The notes under the pieces: model-generated
Told to the model about the DNA's origin: nothing
The model's input: only the letters and a program-made list of their open reading frames with translations
Database searches by the model: none
Translations under genes and position numbers: made by a program
In this document: positions 31,474-41,904 of the stretch, in pieces
Position numbering within the stretch: the stretch's first letter is position 1
Layout of the letters: every line of letters begins with the position of its first letter
Source: Daphnia carinata
Taxonomy: Eukaryota; Arthropoda; Branchiopoda; Diplostraca; Daphniidae
NCBI RefSeq assembly: GCF_022539665.2
Contig: NC_081335.1
Coordinates: 5,580,001-5,644,000 of the forward strand
Direction: 5' to 3'
DNA length: 64,000 bases

Positions 31474-34400
31474 GGCTCAAAAGCCTCTTGAAGAAATTCG
31501 AAAGCAACAAGTCCTTTCATCTGGATTACCGAGCTGCTTTGCAGAAGACTTTCGCAAAAGGCTATGCCTCCAAGGTCGACAATCCTTCCGCGGACACCGT
31601 TAAATACTTCCTAGCCCATCACGGAGTGTACAAAGGGACGAAACTTCGTGTTGTCTTCGACGCTGCTGCCATGTATAGGGGCAAGTGCCTGAACGATGCC
31701 ATCTTGAGTGGCCCTGCCCTTCAGCCATCGCTTCCTGCAGTCCTTATACAGTTTAGGGAAGGCGAGATCGCTTGGGCGTCAGATGTCGAAGCTATGTTCA
31801 GCCGTTTCCGGTTGAGGTCGTGCGACACTCCATACTTTTGTTTCTTGTGGCAAGAAACTCCCTCCGAGAAACCGATTGTCTACCGAATGGACCGTCTGCC
31901 GTTTGGAGCTAGCTGTTCGCCGTTCGTGGCCATCCAGACGACAAGACGGGCCGCAATTGACGCGGGGGCGGATGAGCTCGTAGTCCGGGCAATCCTACGA
32001 AAAATGTACGTGGACGACTACCTAGGGTCCGCGTCGACCGTGACTCTAGGGCTGAAAGAAGCGGAAGCCGTCACTAAAGTTCTCGCTTCAGCAGACTTAC
32101 ACCTTCAAGGATGGATTTCAAACTCCAAGCGTTTCATCCAGGGAATTACGAAGAACGCTACGACTTTAGCTGCAACGGCACGACCTCATGCGCTCACCGA
32201 TAGTGGGCCGGATACTGTTCTTGGTATCACTTGGAACACCGCATTGGATTCGTTGGGCTTCAGTGCTAGAACCTGCGATGACCTAAAATACACTCGGGCC
32301 GGTTTGACCAGTAAGGTCGCAAGTGTATTCGACCCGCTTGGGACGGCTTCACCTTTCATCATAAAAGCCAAGATCAAGCTAAGAGAGATCGGGATAAAAG
32401 GACTAGACTGGTCGGACGAGGTTAGTGAAGATGAAGCGGCGTGGTGGCGATCCTGGTTTCGACTTTTAAGCAGACTACCCGAAGTTACTTTCAACCGATG
32501 CTTGTTCCCGGATGAAACGAAGATCACCAGCTCGCAGCTGCACACCTTTTGCGACGCCTCGGAGGAAGCCTACGCGGCTGTCGTGTACATACGGAACGTA
32601 TGGGAAGATGGAAGAATACGGTGTTCTCAGATCAAAGCTTGTACAAAGCTTGCCCCGATGAAAACTCTGTCCGTCCCGAAGCTGGAGCTCAACGCCGCGC
32701 TACTAGGTGCCCGTCTCGCCAAATTTGTTCAGGGTTCCTTGACACGATCGGTCACCGCTCGCCGATTTTGGACCGACAGTAGTACGGTTAGGAACTGGGT
32801 CAGAGCATCCGCTTCGTTATACCAGGTGTTCGTAGCAAACAGAGTGGGTGAGATACAGACCATCACTGAAGCAGAAGAATGGAGGTTTGTACCGGGGCGT
32901 CTGAACCCAGCCGACACCGCAACACGTTCCGCGATCGATGACGAAGTCCTGCCTGAGGTCTGGATAGAAGGCCCTGATTTCCTTTTCAAGATGGAAGACG
33001 AGTGGCCAAAAGACTTGCCGTGGATGGTCGTCAGTGAGGAAATAAAATCAAGCAAGATTAACCACTCGAAATCGTCGGTGGCTTACGATTGGTCGACCCT
33101 GTCCATTGACCAGACCAACCTGTCTTCAGTGTTGAGACTGGAAGGTGTATTCTTAAACATTATAAAGATTTGTCAGCAAGAGGTTTTTGGCGACGACCTG
33201 CATCGACTGGAGAGTGGGAAAACTTTAAAATCGACGTCTCATCTCCTCGCTCTAAGTCCATGGCTGGGAAAGGACGGACTCTTGAGACTTGGCGGCCGGA
33301 TTGGACGGGCGAAGTTACCCTACGATGTTCTCCACCCTCCGTTATTGCCCAGCAAACACCCGCTAACTGAGAAGATCATTTCAGCCCTGCATAGAGAAAT
33401 GCATCACGCAGGAACGGACTACCTGTTCTCCAAGCTTCTTCAACATTTTTGGGTCGTACGGGGGAGAGAAGCGGTTAAGAGGATACGTCATAACTGTGCA
33501 GAATGCATACGAGAACGCGCGGCCCCGGCAGCACAGTTGATGGGCGAAATTCCGTCTGTACGCCTCGAGTCATTTGCCAGCCCATTCACACACACGGCAG
33601 TGGATTACTTTGGGCCGCTAGAGACCAGCCCCGGCCGGAACAGGGTAAACAAACGTTATGGAGCCCTCTTCACCTGTCTCGTTACAAGGGCCGTGCACCT
33701 TGAACTTGCCTTTTCCCTGTCATCAGACGACTTCCTCCTTGCTCTGAGACGTTTCATAGGCATCTACACCAAGCCAAGAACCGTTCATTCGGACAACGGA
33801 ACCAACTTCGTAGGAGCTGAGCGTGAGCTGAATTCCCTTGTTAATGAATTGCATAGCAGCGAAGATTTAACAAGGTTCAAAACCGAAAAGGCGATCGACT
33901 GGCGATTCCAACCTCCTCGCGCTCCACATTTTGGCGGAGCCCACGAAAGTCTTGTTCGTTCGACGAAAAAGGCGTTGTACCGTGCTTTGGAAACTGAGAA
34001 GAAAGGCCTCCGATTCCCCTCTGATGAAACACTTCGGACTATCTTAGCGGAGATTGCTGGACTATTAAACAGCCGACCGCTTACCTACACTAGTACGGAC
34101 CCCGCCGATCTCAGACCGCTGACACCAAACGATTTCATGAATCGTCCCCCCACGTCTGATCTACCTGCCGGCTCGTTTGACGATGCGCTTCCCCGTGAAC
34201 AATTTCGATACGTCCAGCGTATGATGAACTTGTTTTGGGATTTATGGACCAAGTATTACCTGCCGTCTTTAGCCCCTCGCAAGAAGTGGAAGACCAAGCA
34301 CCGAAACATGTCAGTAAATGACGTGGTTATGTTGATCGATCCTAACGTTCCGCGGGGTCAGTGGAAGATCGGCCGCGTATCGAAGACGTTCCCTGGAGCT

Positions 34401-34553
34401 GACGGACTCATTCGTGTCGTGGAGGTGCAAACCGAAGGCGCAGTCTTTGTGCGTCCAGTCCACCGACTTTGTTTGCTGGAAGCTTCGTCTCGAACCCAAG
34501 AGGGAGGTCTACAAGACGAGCCGAACAGAGTTCCCGGAGATCGACCCAAATAG
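31254..34553 (+). CDS. BEL pol: reverse transcriptase, RNase H, integrase
   Basis: This frame is open from just after a stop at 31248-31250; its first ATG is at 31392, but family-like residues (NELRRFCDTENFGTEYQ) begin before that, so it is likely expressed by a shift from gag-protease. Reverse transcriptase has FDAAAMYRGKCLNDAILSG, DVEAMFSRF and the YVDD box (KMYVDDYLG, near 32010). RNase H has FCDASEEAYAAVVYI (near 32550) and FWTDSSTVRNW. Integrase has the HHCC domain (LHREMHHAGTDYL, HNCAECI) and catalytic blocks AVDYFGPL, VHSDNGTNFVGAE and PHFGGAHESLV. The C-terminal domain ends with PRGQWKIGRVSKTFPG. All catalytic motifs are present. It stops 72 bp before the 3' LTR. Confidence 0.92.
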   Translation, partial: LTNDCKIANELRRFCDTENFGTEYQTAALSIDEQRAVKILEDETRKLETGYEVPITWRVGEPNFECNRSSAELRLKSLLKKFESNKSFHLDYRAALQKTFAKGYASKVDNPSADTVKYFLAHHGVYKGTKLRVVFDAAAMYRGKCLNDAILSGPALQPSLPAVLIQFREGEIAWASDVEAMFSRFRLRSCDTPYFCFLWQETPSEKPIVYRMDRLPFGASCSPFVAIQTTRRAAIDAGADELVVRAILRKMYVDDYLGSASTVTLGLKEAEAVTKVLASADLHLQGWISNSKRFIQGITKNATTLAATARPHALTDSGPDTVLGITWNTALDSLGFSARTCDDLKYTRAGLTSKVASVFDPLGTASPFIIKAKIKLREIGIKGLDWSDEVSEDEAAWWRSWFRLLSRLPEVTFNRCLFPDETKITSSQLHTFCDASEEAYAAVVYIRNVWEDGRIRCSQIKACTKLAPMKTLSVPKLELNAALLGARLAKFVQGSLTRSVTARRFWTDSSTVRNWVRASASLYQVFVANRVGEIQTITEAEEWRFVPGRLNPADTATRSAIDDEVLPEVWIEGPDFLFKMEDEWPKDLPWMVVSEEIKSSKINHSKSSVAYDWSTLSIDQTNLSSVLRLEGVFLNIIKICQQEVFGDDLHRLESGKTLKSTSHLLALSPWLGKDGLLRLGGRIGRAKLPYDVLHPPLLPSKHPLTEKIISALHREMHHAGTDYLFSKLLQHFWVVRGREAVKRIRHNCAECIRERAAPAAQLMGEIPSVRLESFASPFTHTAVDYFGPLETSPGRNRVNKRYGALFTCLVTRAVHLELAFSLSSDDFLLALRRFIGIYTKPRTVHSDNGTNFVGAERELNSLVNELHSSEDLTRFKTEKAIDWRFQPPRAPHFGGAHESLVRSTKKALYRALETEKKGLRFPSDETLRTILAEIAGLLNSRPLTYTSTDPADLRPLTPNDFMNRPPTSDLPAGSFDDALPREQFRYVQRMMNLFWDLWTKYYLPSLAPRKKWKTKHRNMSVNDVVMLIDPNVPRGQWKIGRVSKTFPGADGLIRVVEVQTEGAVFVRPVHRLCLLEASSRTQEGGLQDEPNRVPGDRPK

Positions 34554-34625
34554 TCATACGCCGTCATTGATTTACTGAAGCTTTCCCATTTATCATGTTT
34601 TCCAATCTATCAGTAGGGGGAGCGA

Positions 34626-34940
34626 TGGTGCGGCGAATATTTGGTTACCGTTTAGCCCACCTTTTTCTTCCCGTTTCCCACACTCTTATGTAATAGTGGA
34701 AAGATTGTCTGCCACGCTTCAGTCAGTAAAAATTAAAACACAGCCAAAACGTCACTGTCAATTCTGAGTAACGTAAAGTCTCATCGTTGGATCTTCTGAA
34801 GTAGTCCTATCTGTCCTCACTGCGTGAGACAGATAGCGTAGTAACTTGTGGAACAAACCTTATCAGATCGGTAAATAAATCAAGACATTGTACTACCGAC
34901 AAACAATAATTGCACTATCACTGCTCTTGCTGAGTAATCA
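34626..34940 (+). repeat. 3' LTR of the young BEL element
   Basis: Same length as the 5' LTR, two mismatches, preceded by the polypurine-like tract and followed by the target duplication ccatt. Confidence 0.95.
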
Positions 34941-34945
34941 CCATT

Positions 34946-35640
34946 TAACATAATATCTACCGAACGACGAAATAATGCCACTCCCAAAGGTTCAAAGAAT
35001 TATCACTGATTTTGAAATAGCCATGTTCGTAGTGGTGAGGAAAACGTATACCAATTGCATTCACTTGGGATGCAATTTCCATTGGTGTCAGGCAGTCATG
35101 AAGAAGGTCCACGACTTAAAATTGTCTGCCGAGTACAACAGGAAGGGCGCGAATACTATACGGGATGTAGTAATCGCGTCCTCTGCCTCGCTTATTTTCC
35201 AGGTATGATTACGTTACACTTCTTTAACCATCATTATCAGCTTACACTTACAATTTAGCTGGCAAGGTACCCACCATTTTCAAATCCTTACGAAATGCGG
35301 CCGCACCAGAACTAGAGGAGTTCAAGGACTACATAGAGCACATTTGAATTCGCGATTGACTCTGGACTCCATCCCACTGGTCTTGCTTCAACTTGCTGTT
35401 GAGGACTTATTATAATTGTGAAGGTTTACATGATGATTGGAGTAAGGTAGTTTAACTAAATAGAAGCAACAAATTTAAGTTACTAAATTAACGTAAAATT
35501 TTTACTAGTTAGCCGGTGGTTCTAATCTACACTTTTTAAAAATGACTATGGTGTACCAATAACTATGCGAAGACGTGAAGCTCACGCAGAAACTCCTTTC
35601 CCACGAGAATCTAAAGGCACATGAAAATTGGATCCTGTTC
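34946..35640 (+). pseudogene. MULE-type transposase gene, 3' exons
   Basis: This continues the gene interrupted by the BEL element. The exon to 35202 (donor CAGgtatga) encodes PKVQRIITDFEIAM, with the second catalytic Asp in TDFE, and HLGCNFHWCQAVMKKV, the family's Cys-His signature. After an intron (acceptor 35257-35258) the sequence LEEFKDYIEHI, then LWTPSHWSC and a C-terminal NLKAHENW segment matches the MULE C-terminal part, but stops and frame changes occur near 35345 and beyond. No clear acceptor precedes the first of these exons, so the model is incomplete. A domesticated MULE-like host gene that decayed and a MULE transposon are both possible; I see no terminal inverted repeats. Confidence 0.7.
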
Positions 35641-38600
35641 ACAATGTAGTCGAAGTATCAACATAATGAGGTATTTGCTAATAGATATAACAAGTTCTCG
35701 CCACATTTCAACTGTTTTTACCTTAACCACATTGACGAAGAAACTATTGGGAAGAAATTGTTTTAGAATTAAGAAGTTCCTTCCCTGATGTTGCTCGCTT
35801 ATGCCATTTATGACCTAGATGATTATGAAATGTCTGTCCATGAGAATACAGAAAATTAATTATGATGCTGTTGTTTAATGTGTATTATGTTATAAAAAGG
35901 AAATGGAATAATTTGAAAACTGTACAAAAGTAAGATATTGGTTTATGTGACAATTAACTGAAGAGTGCAGGTTGAAATTTAAGCCATTTACCTTTGCTGG
36001 TTTTTGTGAATTTTGTCGAATTTTTGTAGGTGGTGATGCATGACACCAGCTAAAGGCACTGTACGAGACACTTCACATCAATGTTTTAAGGAAGACGATC
36101 CATGTTTGCTTCGAGAAATTATTCGTGTAAACTGAAGAAATCATTCATGAGGTCTTACGATATACATTAATTAATCATTTAAGTTTTTTTAGGGAAGTTG
36201 TGATACACATTTCCTCCTTATGGTGCTGTGTTTAATTATGTTGGAAACATGACAACTGCCGGCCTTAGTAGCATTAAAAGATAGAAAACGATTACGTTGA
36301 TCACAAATTCCTATGACAAAAAATTATTTCAGTTAAGGTTCACGGAAATTACCAAATTACCATTTCATGTTACCTGGACGTAGATTGAGTGGTAGTTCGT
36401 GCTATTAATGGACGTTTTTCGTTGTGCATTGGGCACATGAATCGTGCATACGATCTATTAACACGCCCTATTACACCAGGCATTCGTTCTATGTCAAAAA
36501 TTTCATTTTTAACCTGGAAGTAAGGATTCGTTACGTATTATGATCCACATCCACATATTTGTGTTTGTCTTAATAGAGACGCTAGATACAAGTAGAGGTA
36601 TAGGAGAGGAAAATTCTAGCCATTCTAGTCAAACACCAGCAAAAATAAGTTATGTAGAATCTGATGTATAACAGTACAGCATTTGAGGTGTTTAGTTGAC
36701 ATACCTCTACGTTCCATTTTTATAAACTGAACTTTTCCGATGAGAAATTCTGTGAACCATCAAAACATTTGCCTCTACTGATTTTGGGGTGTTATTTCAA
36801 AAAATAAAATTTCAAAAAAATTTCCCAGAAGGCTTTTTCCCAAAATTCAAATATGATTCATATTTATAACAAAACAGCCAACAGAAACTTAAGAAATCCA
36901 GACTTGTGTTTGAAGAATAATTGCCAGATTAAGCCAAATATTGAAAAGCAAATTTGCCTTCAGTAACACTATAATCAATTTCCCTACATTTAATTCTTAA
37001 TACATCCTCCCAACTAGACACAGTGTAACCATAACTTTTATAAATAAAACAAGGCTTGTTTCATGCAATGACTGCCAATCAAACAGCAGTTGTTGCAATA
37101 TTAGCAGAAAGGACTAATGCAAGAACGTATGAAACTCTTGTCTCGGATATTCTGCCTGAAGAAGAAATTCGGGGAGACGAAAGTAGTTACGAATGGATGA
37201 TCATCAATAGAATGTTGACTGCCACAATAAACATTGATGGTGGTGACTTCTTTAAGTCCAGAACCGGATAAAAAAACAGACGAACGAATATGGTTTTGAT
37301 GACACTTTGCTTCGGAAGCAAAAAACATCGTGTGCTCATCCTTGATTTGCACTAAGAAAAATCTCTGGTATCAGACCCATTTGAATTTAAGCCCCTATTA
37401 ACGCCCTTTTATTTCATCAGTTGATACCATTTCCCGACCATTAGTACGCAATTCTATCCAACTGAAAGAGGAGTTTGGCTGTGATTGTTGTTTGCACCCC
37501 TATAAGGCATCTAAGTTCAGATTAGAACATAAATACATCTTAATTTGGGAAGACCGTGGAAAAAACTTGTTTATAAAACGGTGCGAAATAAACAGTTATA
37601 CACAAAAAGGCCGTTCAGTGGTTTTTCTCTGTCCCAGTAGGTTTCCTGTTTTTTCAATCGACACTATTGATCAACATGATGCCGATCTATAAGTAAATGT
37701 TTCCATGTTAAATGATAGCTTTGTCATATTTCTTGAAAACAGCCACTTTAAAAGATGTCTATTAGTGGAGCTAATGGCTTGTCGTTAGTGAGAGAAAAAG
37801 TTCCAGCTAACCGGACTGTGTTTTCTATTTCCATGCTGTTGAAAGATGAAATACGACAAGCTTTCTTACTAAAATTTCCACTATGTTGGTCATGTTGTTG
37901 AAAGTGCGATGCCAAATTCTTCTTTGCATTTATGTGCTGCTCTAATAGAACGACCAATTTTTTTCTAGAAAACCTTTATTTTTTTTAAGCTAACGAACGG
38001 TAATTCGTGTAGGAAATGTCTTGTTGTTTAACGGGATAGTTACGACCCTGGCAATCAAATTTGGTGTGTGAAGCTCTCTGTTAGTTAAGGAAGAAACTAT
38101 TGGTAAGGTTGTGAAACATTCACAAGTTTACGCAAAAAACAACATTCACGAAAGTATGCACAATTTTATTTCGGAAAAGCTCAATGAAATAGTTAAATAG
38201 CTTGCTGGGTGCAAGAAGCACCAATCTCACGCGATTCTTCACACGATTTACTTCTCTGCCCTGCCTCTCATTGCTTGCACGAGTGCCATCTATTAATAAC
38301 ATTAATGACAATAATTTTATAACGCGTTGCAAGTGCCACTGTCCCCTTCCGTATAACTATGTCTGCTTCTCTATTTGTATAGTTTCCTATTTCCACTCCT
38401 AGATGCCAGATCGGACAATAGTAGAATTTATGTCTCTCTTACTATCAGAGGGAGCTGGGATTTGGCCCGACGTTCGACAGAACGTTAGGAAAGGGTTATA
38501 GTGCAAGCTGGTTGCCTTTACGTGAACCAAAATTAAGCTTTTTAGCATTAGGTTGGCTTATTTTCACGTATATCATGTGTCTTTATGTTATATATCATTC

Positions 38601-39059
38601 TTTGTTTATGCTAAGCATCGTGATCTGGTTTTTAGCTTTAAAAATAGTAACTAGTGGATACAATGATTTTGTTTTATTTTTGATGGGTAGGGAGCATAAT
38701 AGGAGAATCTAATAAATCGACTGAAATCAGATCTTAATTAACTGATCAATATTTGCGTTCTCGTTAGCTTCTGTTAAATCATCACTTCCTCTCTATTTTT
38801 CAATATGTTGTAAATGATAACTCTTTTTCATTAATTGAAGCATTTTAAACCCTTTAATGCAAAATAATATTCAACAGTTAACGTCATAAGTTAACTTTAG
38901 AACAATTTTGAAATAACTGAGAATTTTTTTAAGGAGTTTATGAACGAGCCAGTAGGCTGTTCTTCCCAAGTAACTTCAGTTGTTTGAATTCCACAAGTAG
39001 TTGTTAAACATACTGAACTGGCAATACTGAACTTGATATTTTATAATCTTAAACGCGAA
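35641..39059. other. No gene recognised
   Basis: About 3.4 kb of AT-rich sequence. Short frames such as 37056-37271 (RTYETLVSDILPEEEI) and 37492-37692 (YKASKFRLEHKYILIWEDRG) have some protein-like composition but I do not recognise them. The first 150 bp may still hold the decayed MULE C-terminus. No LTR, terminal repeat or RNA gene was seen. Confidence 0.4.
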
Positions 39060-39707
39060 TAGCTCTAAAAGCGTCAAATAGCTTTTTCAACACTGAGCAT
39101 TGCAAATCTTGGGTTGATCTTAGTAAGAAGATTATAATAACATAAGCACACGACGATAAAAAGAGGCCGGAATTCGCCAACAATATAAGTAAGACTTTTT
39201 AGATTGATGTTATGTCTTCCATCTCGTGGAAGATTTTTCTTCTCTGTGTATATTTGTTTCGTCTGTGAAGCATTCTCTCCGTTGATTGAATTAAGACAAA
39301 TCGTAAGTAAAGACACATTGTTAATAACTCGGTAGGCGTTTTATTCTCGTAAGGAATGCCAACGGGGCCAGGGAACTTGTTTGATTTCATGGGCATTAGG
39401 GCAGATCTAATCTCTAGAAGTGAAATTGGTGCTGTCAGTTATAGGTTTGGTTTCAAGCAATCTCTTACTCCCCTATAAAAAATCATTCCCTGCCAGTATG
39501 TCAGGACAAGGTTGATTTAAAAAAAATTGTGAAATGTGCAACAATATCTGCTGAAATGCCCTCTTTGGTCGATAAAAAAATGCCATTAGGGGCAATAATC
39601 TTATCTATGCGACATTTGCGGTAGTTTATTCCAGCTCTATTAACATGGAAGATGTTAGCTTCCTTTACTTGTTGGCCCTCAAAGCAGCGGGAACGAATCC
39701 TATACAC
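39060..39707 (-). pseudogene. LINE reverse transcriptase, N-terminal fragment
   Basis: Decayed frames carry the pre-RT linker (NYRKCRIDKIIAPNG, then SADIVAHFTIFF) near 39640-39510 and RT blocks KSNKFPGPVGIPYEN near 39380 and FRPLFIVVCLCYYNLLTKI near 39150. The catalytic FADD-type block and everything after it are absent. Frame changes separate these pieces. Confidence 0.7.
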
Positions 39708-39787
39708 TTTGAGTGTGCTCTCCTCCCAAGACTTTGATAATTTCCTCAGCTGGTGAAAGGCAACTCAATCAAAGATATCTGCTTCGG

Positions 39788-40735
39788 CTATCTCCTGAAT
39801 GCAAGGTTGATAGAAAACCTGGTTTCTCTAATCATTCGAGCTCTTTGCCTAAAATAATCTACCGAAATGCTCTTGATAACGGGTTTCAGGATACTCTCCC
39901 ACGAATTTTCTGCATTGTTTTCCCTAAGAGGATGATTGGCAAATTCCTGAATAAAGTTAATGACATATTTCTGAAAACCTACTTCTGACAACATGAAAGT
40001 ATTTAATTTCCATAACCCAGCAGGAGATGTAATATGACGGGGGAGATCGAGATTTCGAAACTGACAATGATCACCAACCGATAAAGATTGAGAAGAAATG
40101 TTTAAAAAATTTTCTGCAAAGGATCGGCTAGCATATATCCTATGAAGCCTAGAAGAACCAGCAGGGCGGTGAGAGGTGTGACCAGGTTCATTATAATTTA
40201 GCTTTTTCCAGATGTTTACCAGATCAAGACCAGTAACCACATCTTTCAAAGCATAGCTGACGGCATTAGGTGAGGAAGGGAGAGACTGGGTTGTTGCCTT
40301 ACCTTTGATGTCGCTAACGCAGTTAAAATCGCCTGTCAACACGAAGGGCAGTCGAGTGTTAAGTGTGTAGGCAGTGACGGTTTGCCGAAGGAAATGGTTT
40401 TTCTCAGTCTTAACGCGACTACCTGACGAGACATAGATGTTAATGAACGTGAAACATTTTACGTCAATAGAAAATAGCCTTCCGTCGGGTTCTAGAAGTA
40501 CAAGAGAATAGTCCAGACCATGTCCAATAAGAATGGCTGTTCCGTTTTTCTTGAGACCTAGATTTGCCAACAAACCGAAGCGACTTTCAATAAATAGGCA
40601 AGTATGAAATGCTACCGCTTGAAGTCCCACAATATCTAGGTTTCCGTTCCTGCAGAAGTTAAAAAGATTTTGAATTCGCTCAACTGACTTAGTTCCTCCA
40701 ATGTTGATAAAAGCGATTTTTAATTTTGCAGCCAT
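39788..40735 (-). pseudogene. LINE APE-type endonuclease
   Basis: A 315-codon frame with the exonuclease-endonuclease-phosphatase fold that nicks target DNA: LKIAFINIGGTKS at the N-terminus, LDIVGLQAV in place of the usual LQET motif, FVLTGDFNCV with the catalytic Asp and Asn, and SVGDHCQF as the final Asp-His pair. The expected Glu in LQET is Ala here, so activity is doubtful. The frame starts at an ATG but is probably the N-terminus of ORF2. It stops before reverse transcriptase. Confidence 0.85.
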
Positions 40736-40987
40736 TTGGTGGGTTTCTTCGGTTGGGAAACGGACAGGGTCGGTTTAGAATTGTGCTTGGTCAAGGGTTA
40801 TTTAAATCGTTTGTTTCGTGACACGGTTGGGATTTTAAGGTAGTGTTTGGTTCTGTCGGTTTCCATGGTCTCCTCAACTTCCCACATGTCGGGTTCCATC
40901 CAGTCCATGGAAATTGTCTTTGGTTCAGAGGGGTCAGGTTGGGTCTCGGGAATTATAGTTTGGAGTGGAATGATCTTTGGTATGGGA

Positions 40988-41782
40988 TCATGGGTCAGTG
41001 GATTGAACTAATGGTGGAGTTGAAGGAGTTTCCAGGTTGGAAGTCCCCCCTGAGAGTTGATCTTGCAATCCACAGCCAAGAAAGGCTTTGGAAACCACGG
41101 GGTCTTCTACTAAGAGTATAGTGACGGGGATTTCTACAATGGTCTCTGTCCTTTTTGTCTGCTTATTAACTGGTTTTGGGGTAATGGTAGGTTCCTTATT
41201 TCGTCTTAAAGTTGGGCAGTTGTAGCTAAAATGACTTTCGTCGTCACACACTCGGCAAGTAGGTTTCTGTCCATCATACTTAACCATGGCAGGATAACTG
41301 CCAATAGTTATGTATGTTGGAATATTTTTAGTCAATGTCATACGTGCAATCATCAAAGTGGCAAGGACAGGGTATAAAACTTCATCCTCTACCACTCGAT
41401 AGCGTTCCCACCGAGCATCAATTACAGTTCCAAATTTCTTCAGACGGGTTTGGACTACTCCCAAATCAAGATTTTGTGGTATCCCCGCAATTCTGATAAA
41501 TTTCTCCTGAATATTGCTATCTCTGATGACTACTGAAACTTCTTTCCCGTCCAATTCTGCCCTGACAATCCCACTGTGTTGGGAGAAAAAATTTGAGGTG
41601 TATGCCTCTGACGTCAATGTAATTCTAGCGAGATTTCTCGTATCTAGAACAACAGCTAGGCTTAAGAGGTCCTGTGGCTCAACTTTTAAACTACGCACGA
41701 ACCCATGCACCACAAGCATACTCAATCTCGTGGTTTGAAACCCAAAATCCACATCTACGCTATTAAGCCACTTGGCAGCCAT
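40988..41782 (-). CDS. LINE ORF1 protein with CCHC zinc knuckle
   Basis: A 264-codon frame beginning MAAKWLNSVDVDFGF. The middle (LKKFGTVIDARWERYRV, then IPTYITIGSYPAMVKYDGQ) resembles the RNA-binding region of LINE gag-like proteins, followed by a zinc knuckle CRVCDDESHFSYNC at about residues 190-203. ORF1 proteins coat the LINE RNA. A second, interrupted copy of its N-terminus lies at 46829-47087. The Pro/Thr-rich C-terminus is usual. Confidence 0.8.
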   Translation of the reverse strand: MAAKWLNSVDVDFGFQTTRLSMLVVHGFVRSLKVEPQDLLSLAVVLDTRNLARITLTSEAYTSNFFSQHSGIVRAELDGKEVSVVIRDSNIQEKFIRIAGIPQNLDLGVVQTRLKKFGTVIDARWERYRVVEDEVLYPVLATLMIARMTLTKNIPTYITIGSYPAMVKYDGQKPTCRVCDDESHFSYNCPTLRRNKEPTITPKPVNKQTKRTETIVEIPVTILLVEDPVVSKAFLGCGLQDQLSGGTSNLETPSTPPLVQSTDP

Positions 41783-41904
41783 AGTCCCTTAGACAATGAA
41801 AACAAAGTGGCCAAGGTGGAGGGGAAAATCCCCACACACGAAAAAAAAACAGAAAATAGGTAAAAGGGGAAAAACACGCGAAAAACAACAAAAACAATAC
41901 CACC

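Larger units (their letters stand above)
28624..34940 (+). mobile_element. Young BEL/Pao LTR retrotransposon, 6317 bp
   Basis: Two 315-bp LTRs (28624-28938 and 34626-34940) differ at only two positions (near 28764 and 28831 in the left copy). The 5-bp target duplication ccatt is at 28619-28623 and 34941-34945. Between them are a tRNA-Tyr primer site, a gag-protease frame and a pol frame, and a polypurine-like tagggggagcga directly before the 3' LTR. It inserted into an intron of the MULE gene. Only one frame change separates it from a full coding set, so it may be recently active. Confidence 0.95.
39060..41895 (-). mobile_element. Non-LTR retrotransposon (LINE), truncated and decayed
   Basis: A minus-strand LINE with ORF1 (41782-40988), an APE-type endonuclease (40735-39788) and the start of the reverse transcriptase (39707 to about 39060). 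Upstream of ORF1, 41783-41895 resembles the LINE 5' untranslated region found again at 47088-47250, then stops abruptly at BEL sequence. The reverse transcriptase breaks off near 39060 and I see no poly(A) tail or target duplication. The KSNKFPGPVGIPYE block resembles the L1/Tx1 type, but the clade is not certain. Confidence 0.8.

Noticed and set aside
40735-41782. Single host gene made of the two LINE frames
   Set aside because: Endonuclease and ORF1 signatures and a second copy of the 5' end at 46829-47260 identify a LINE.
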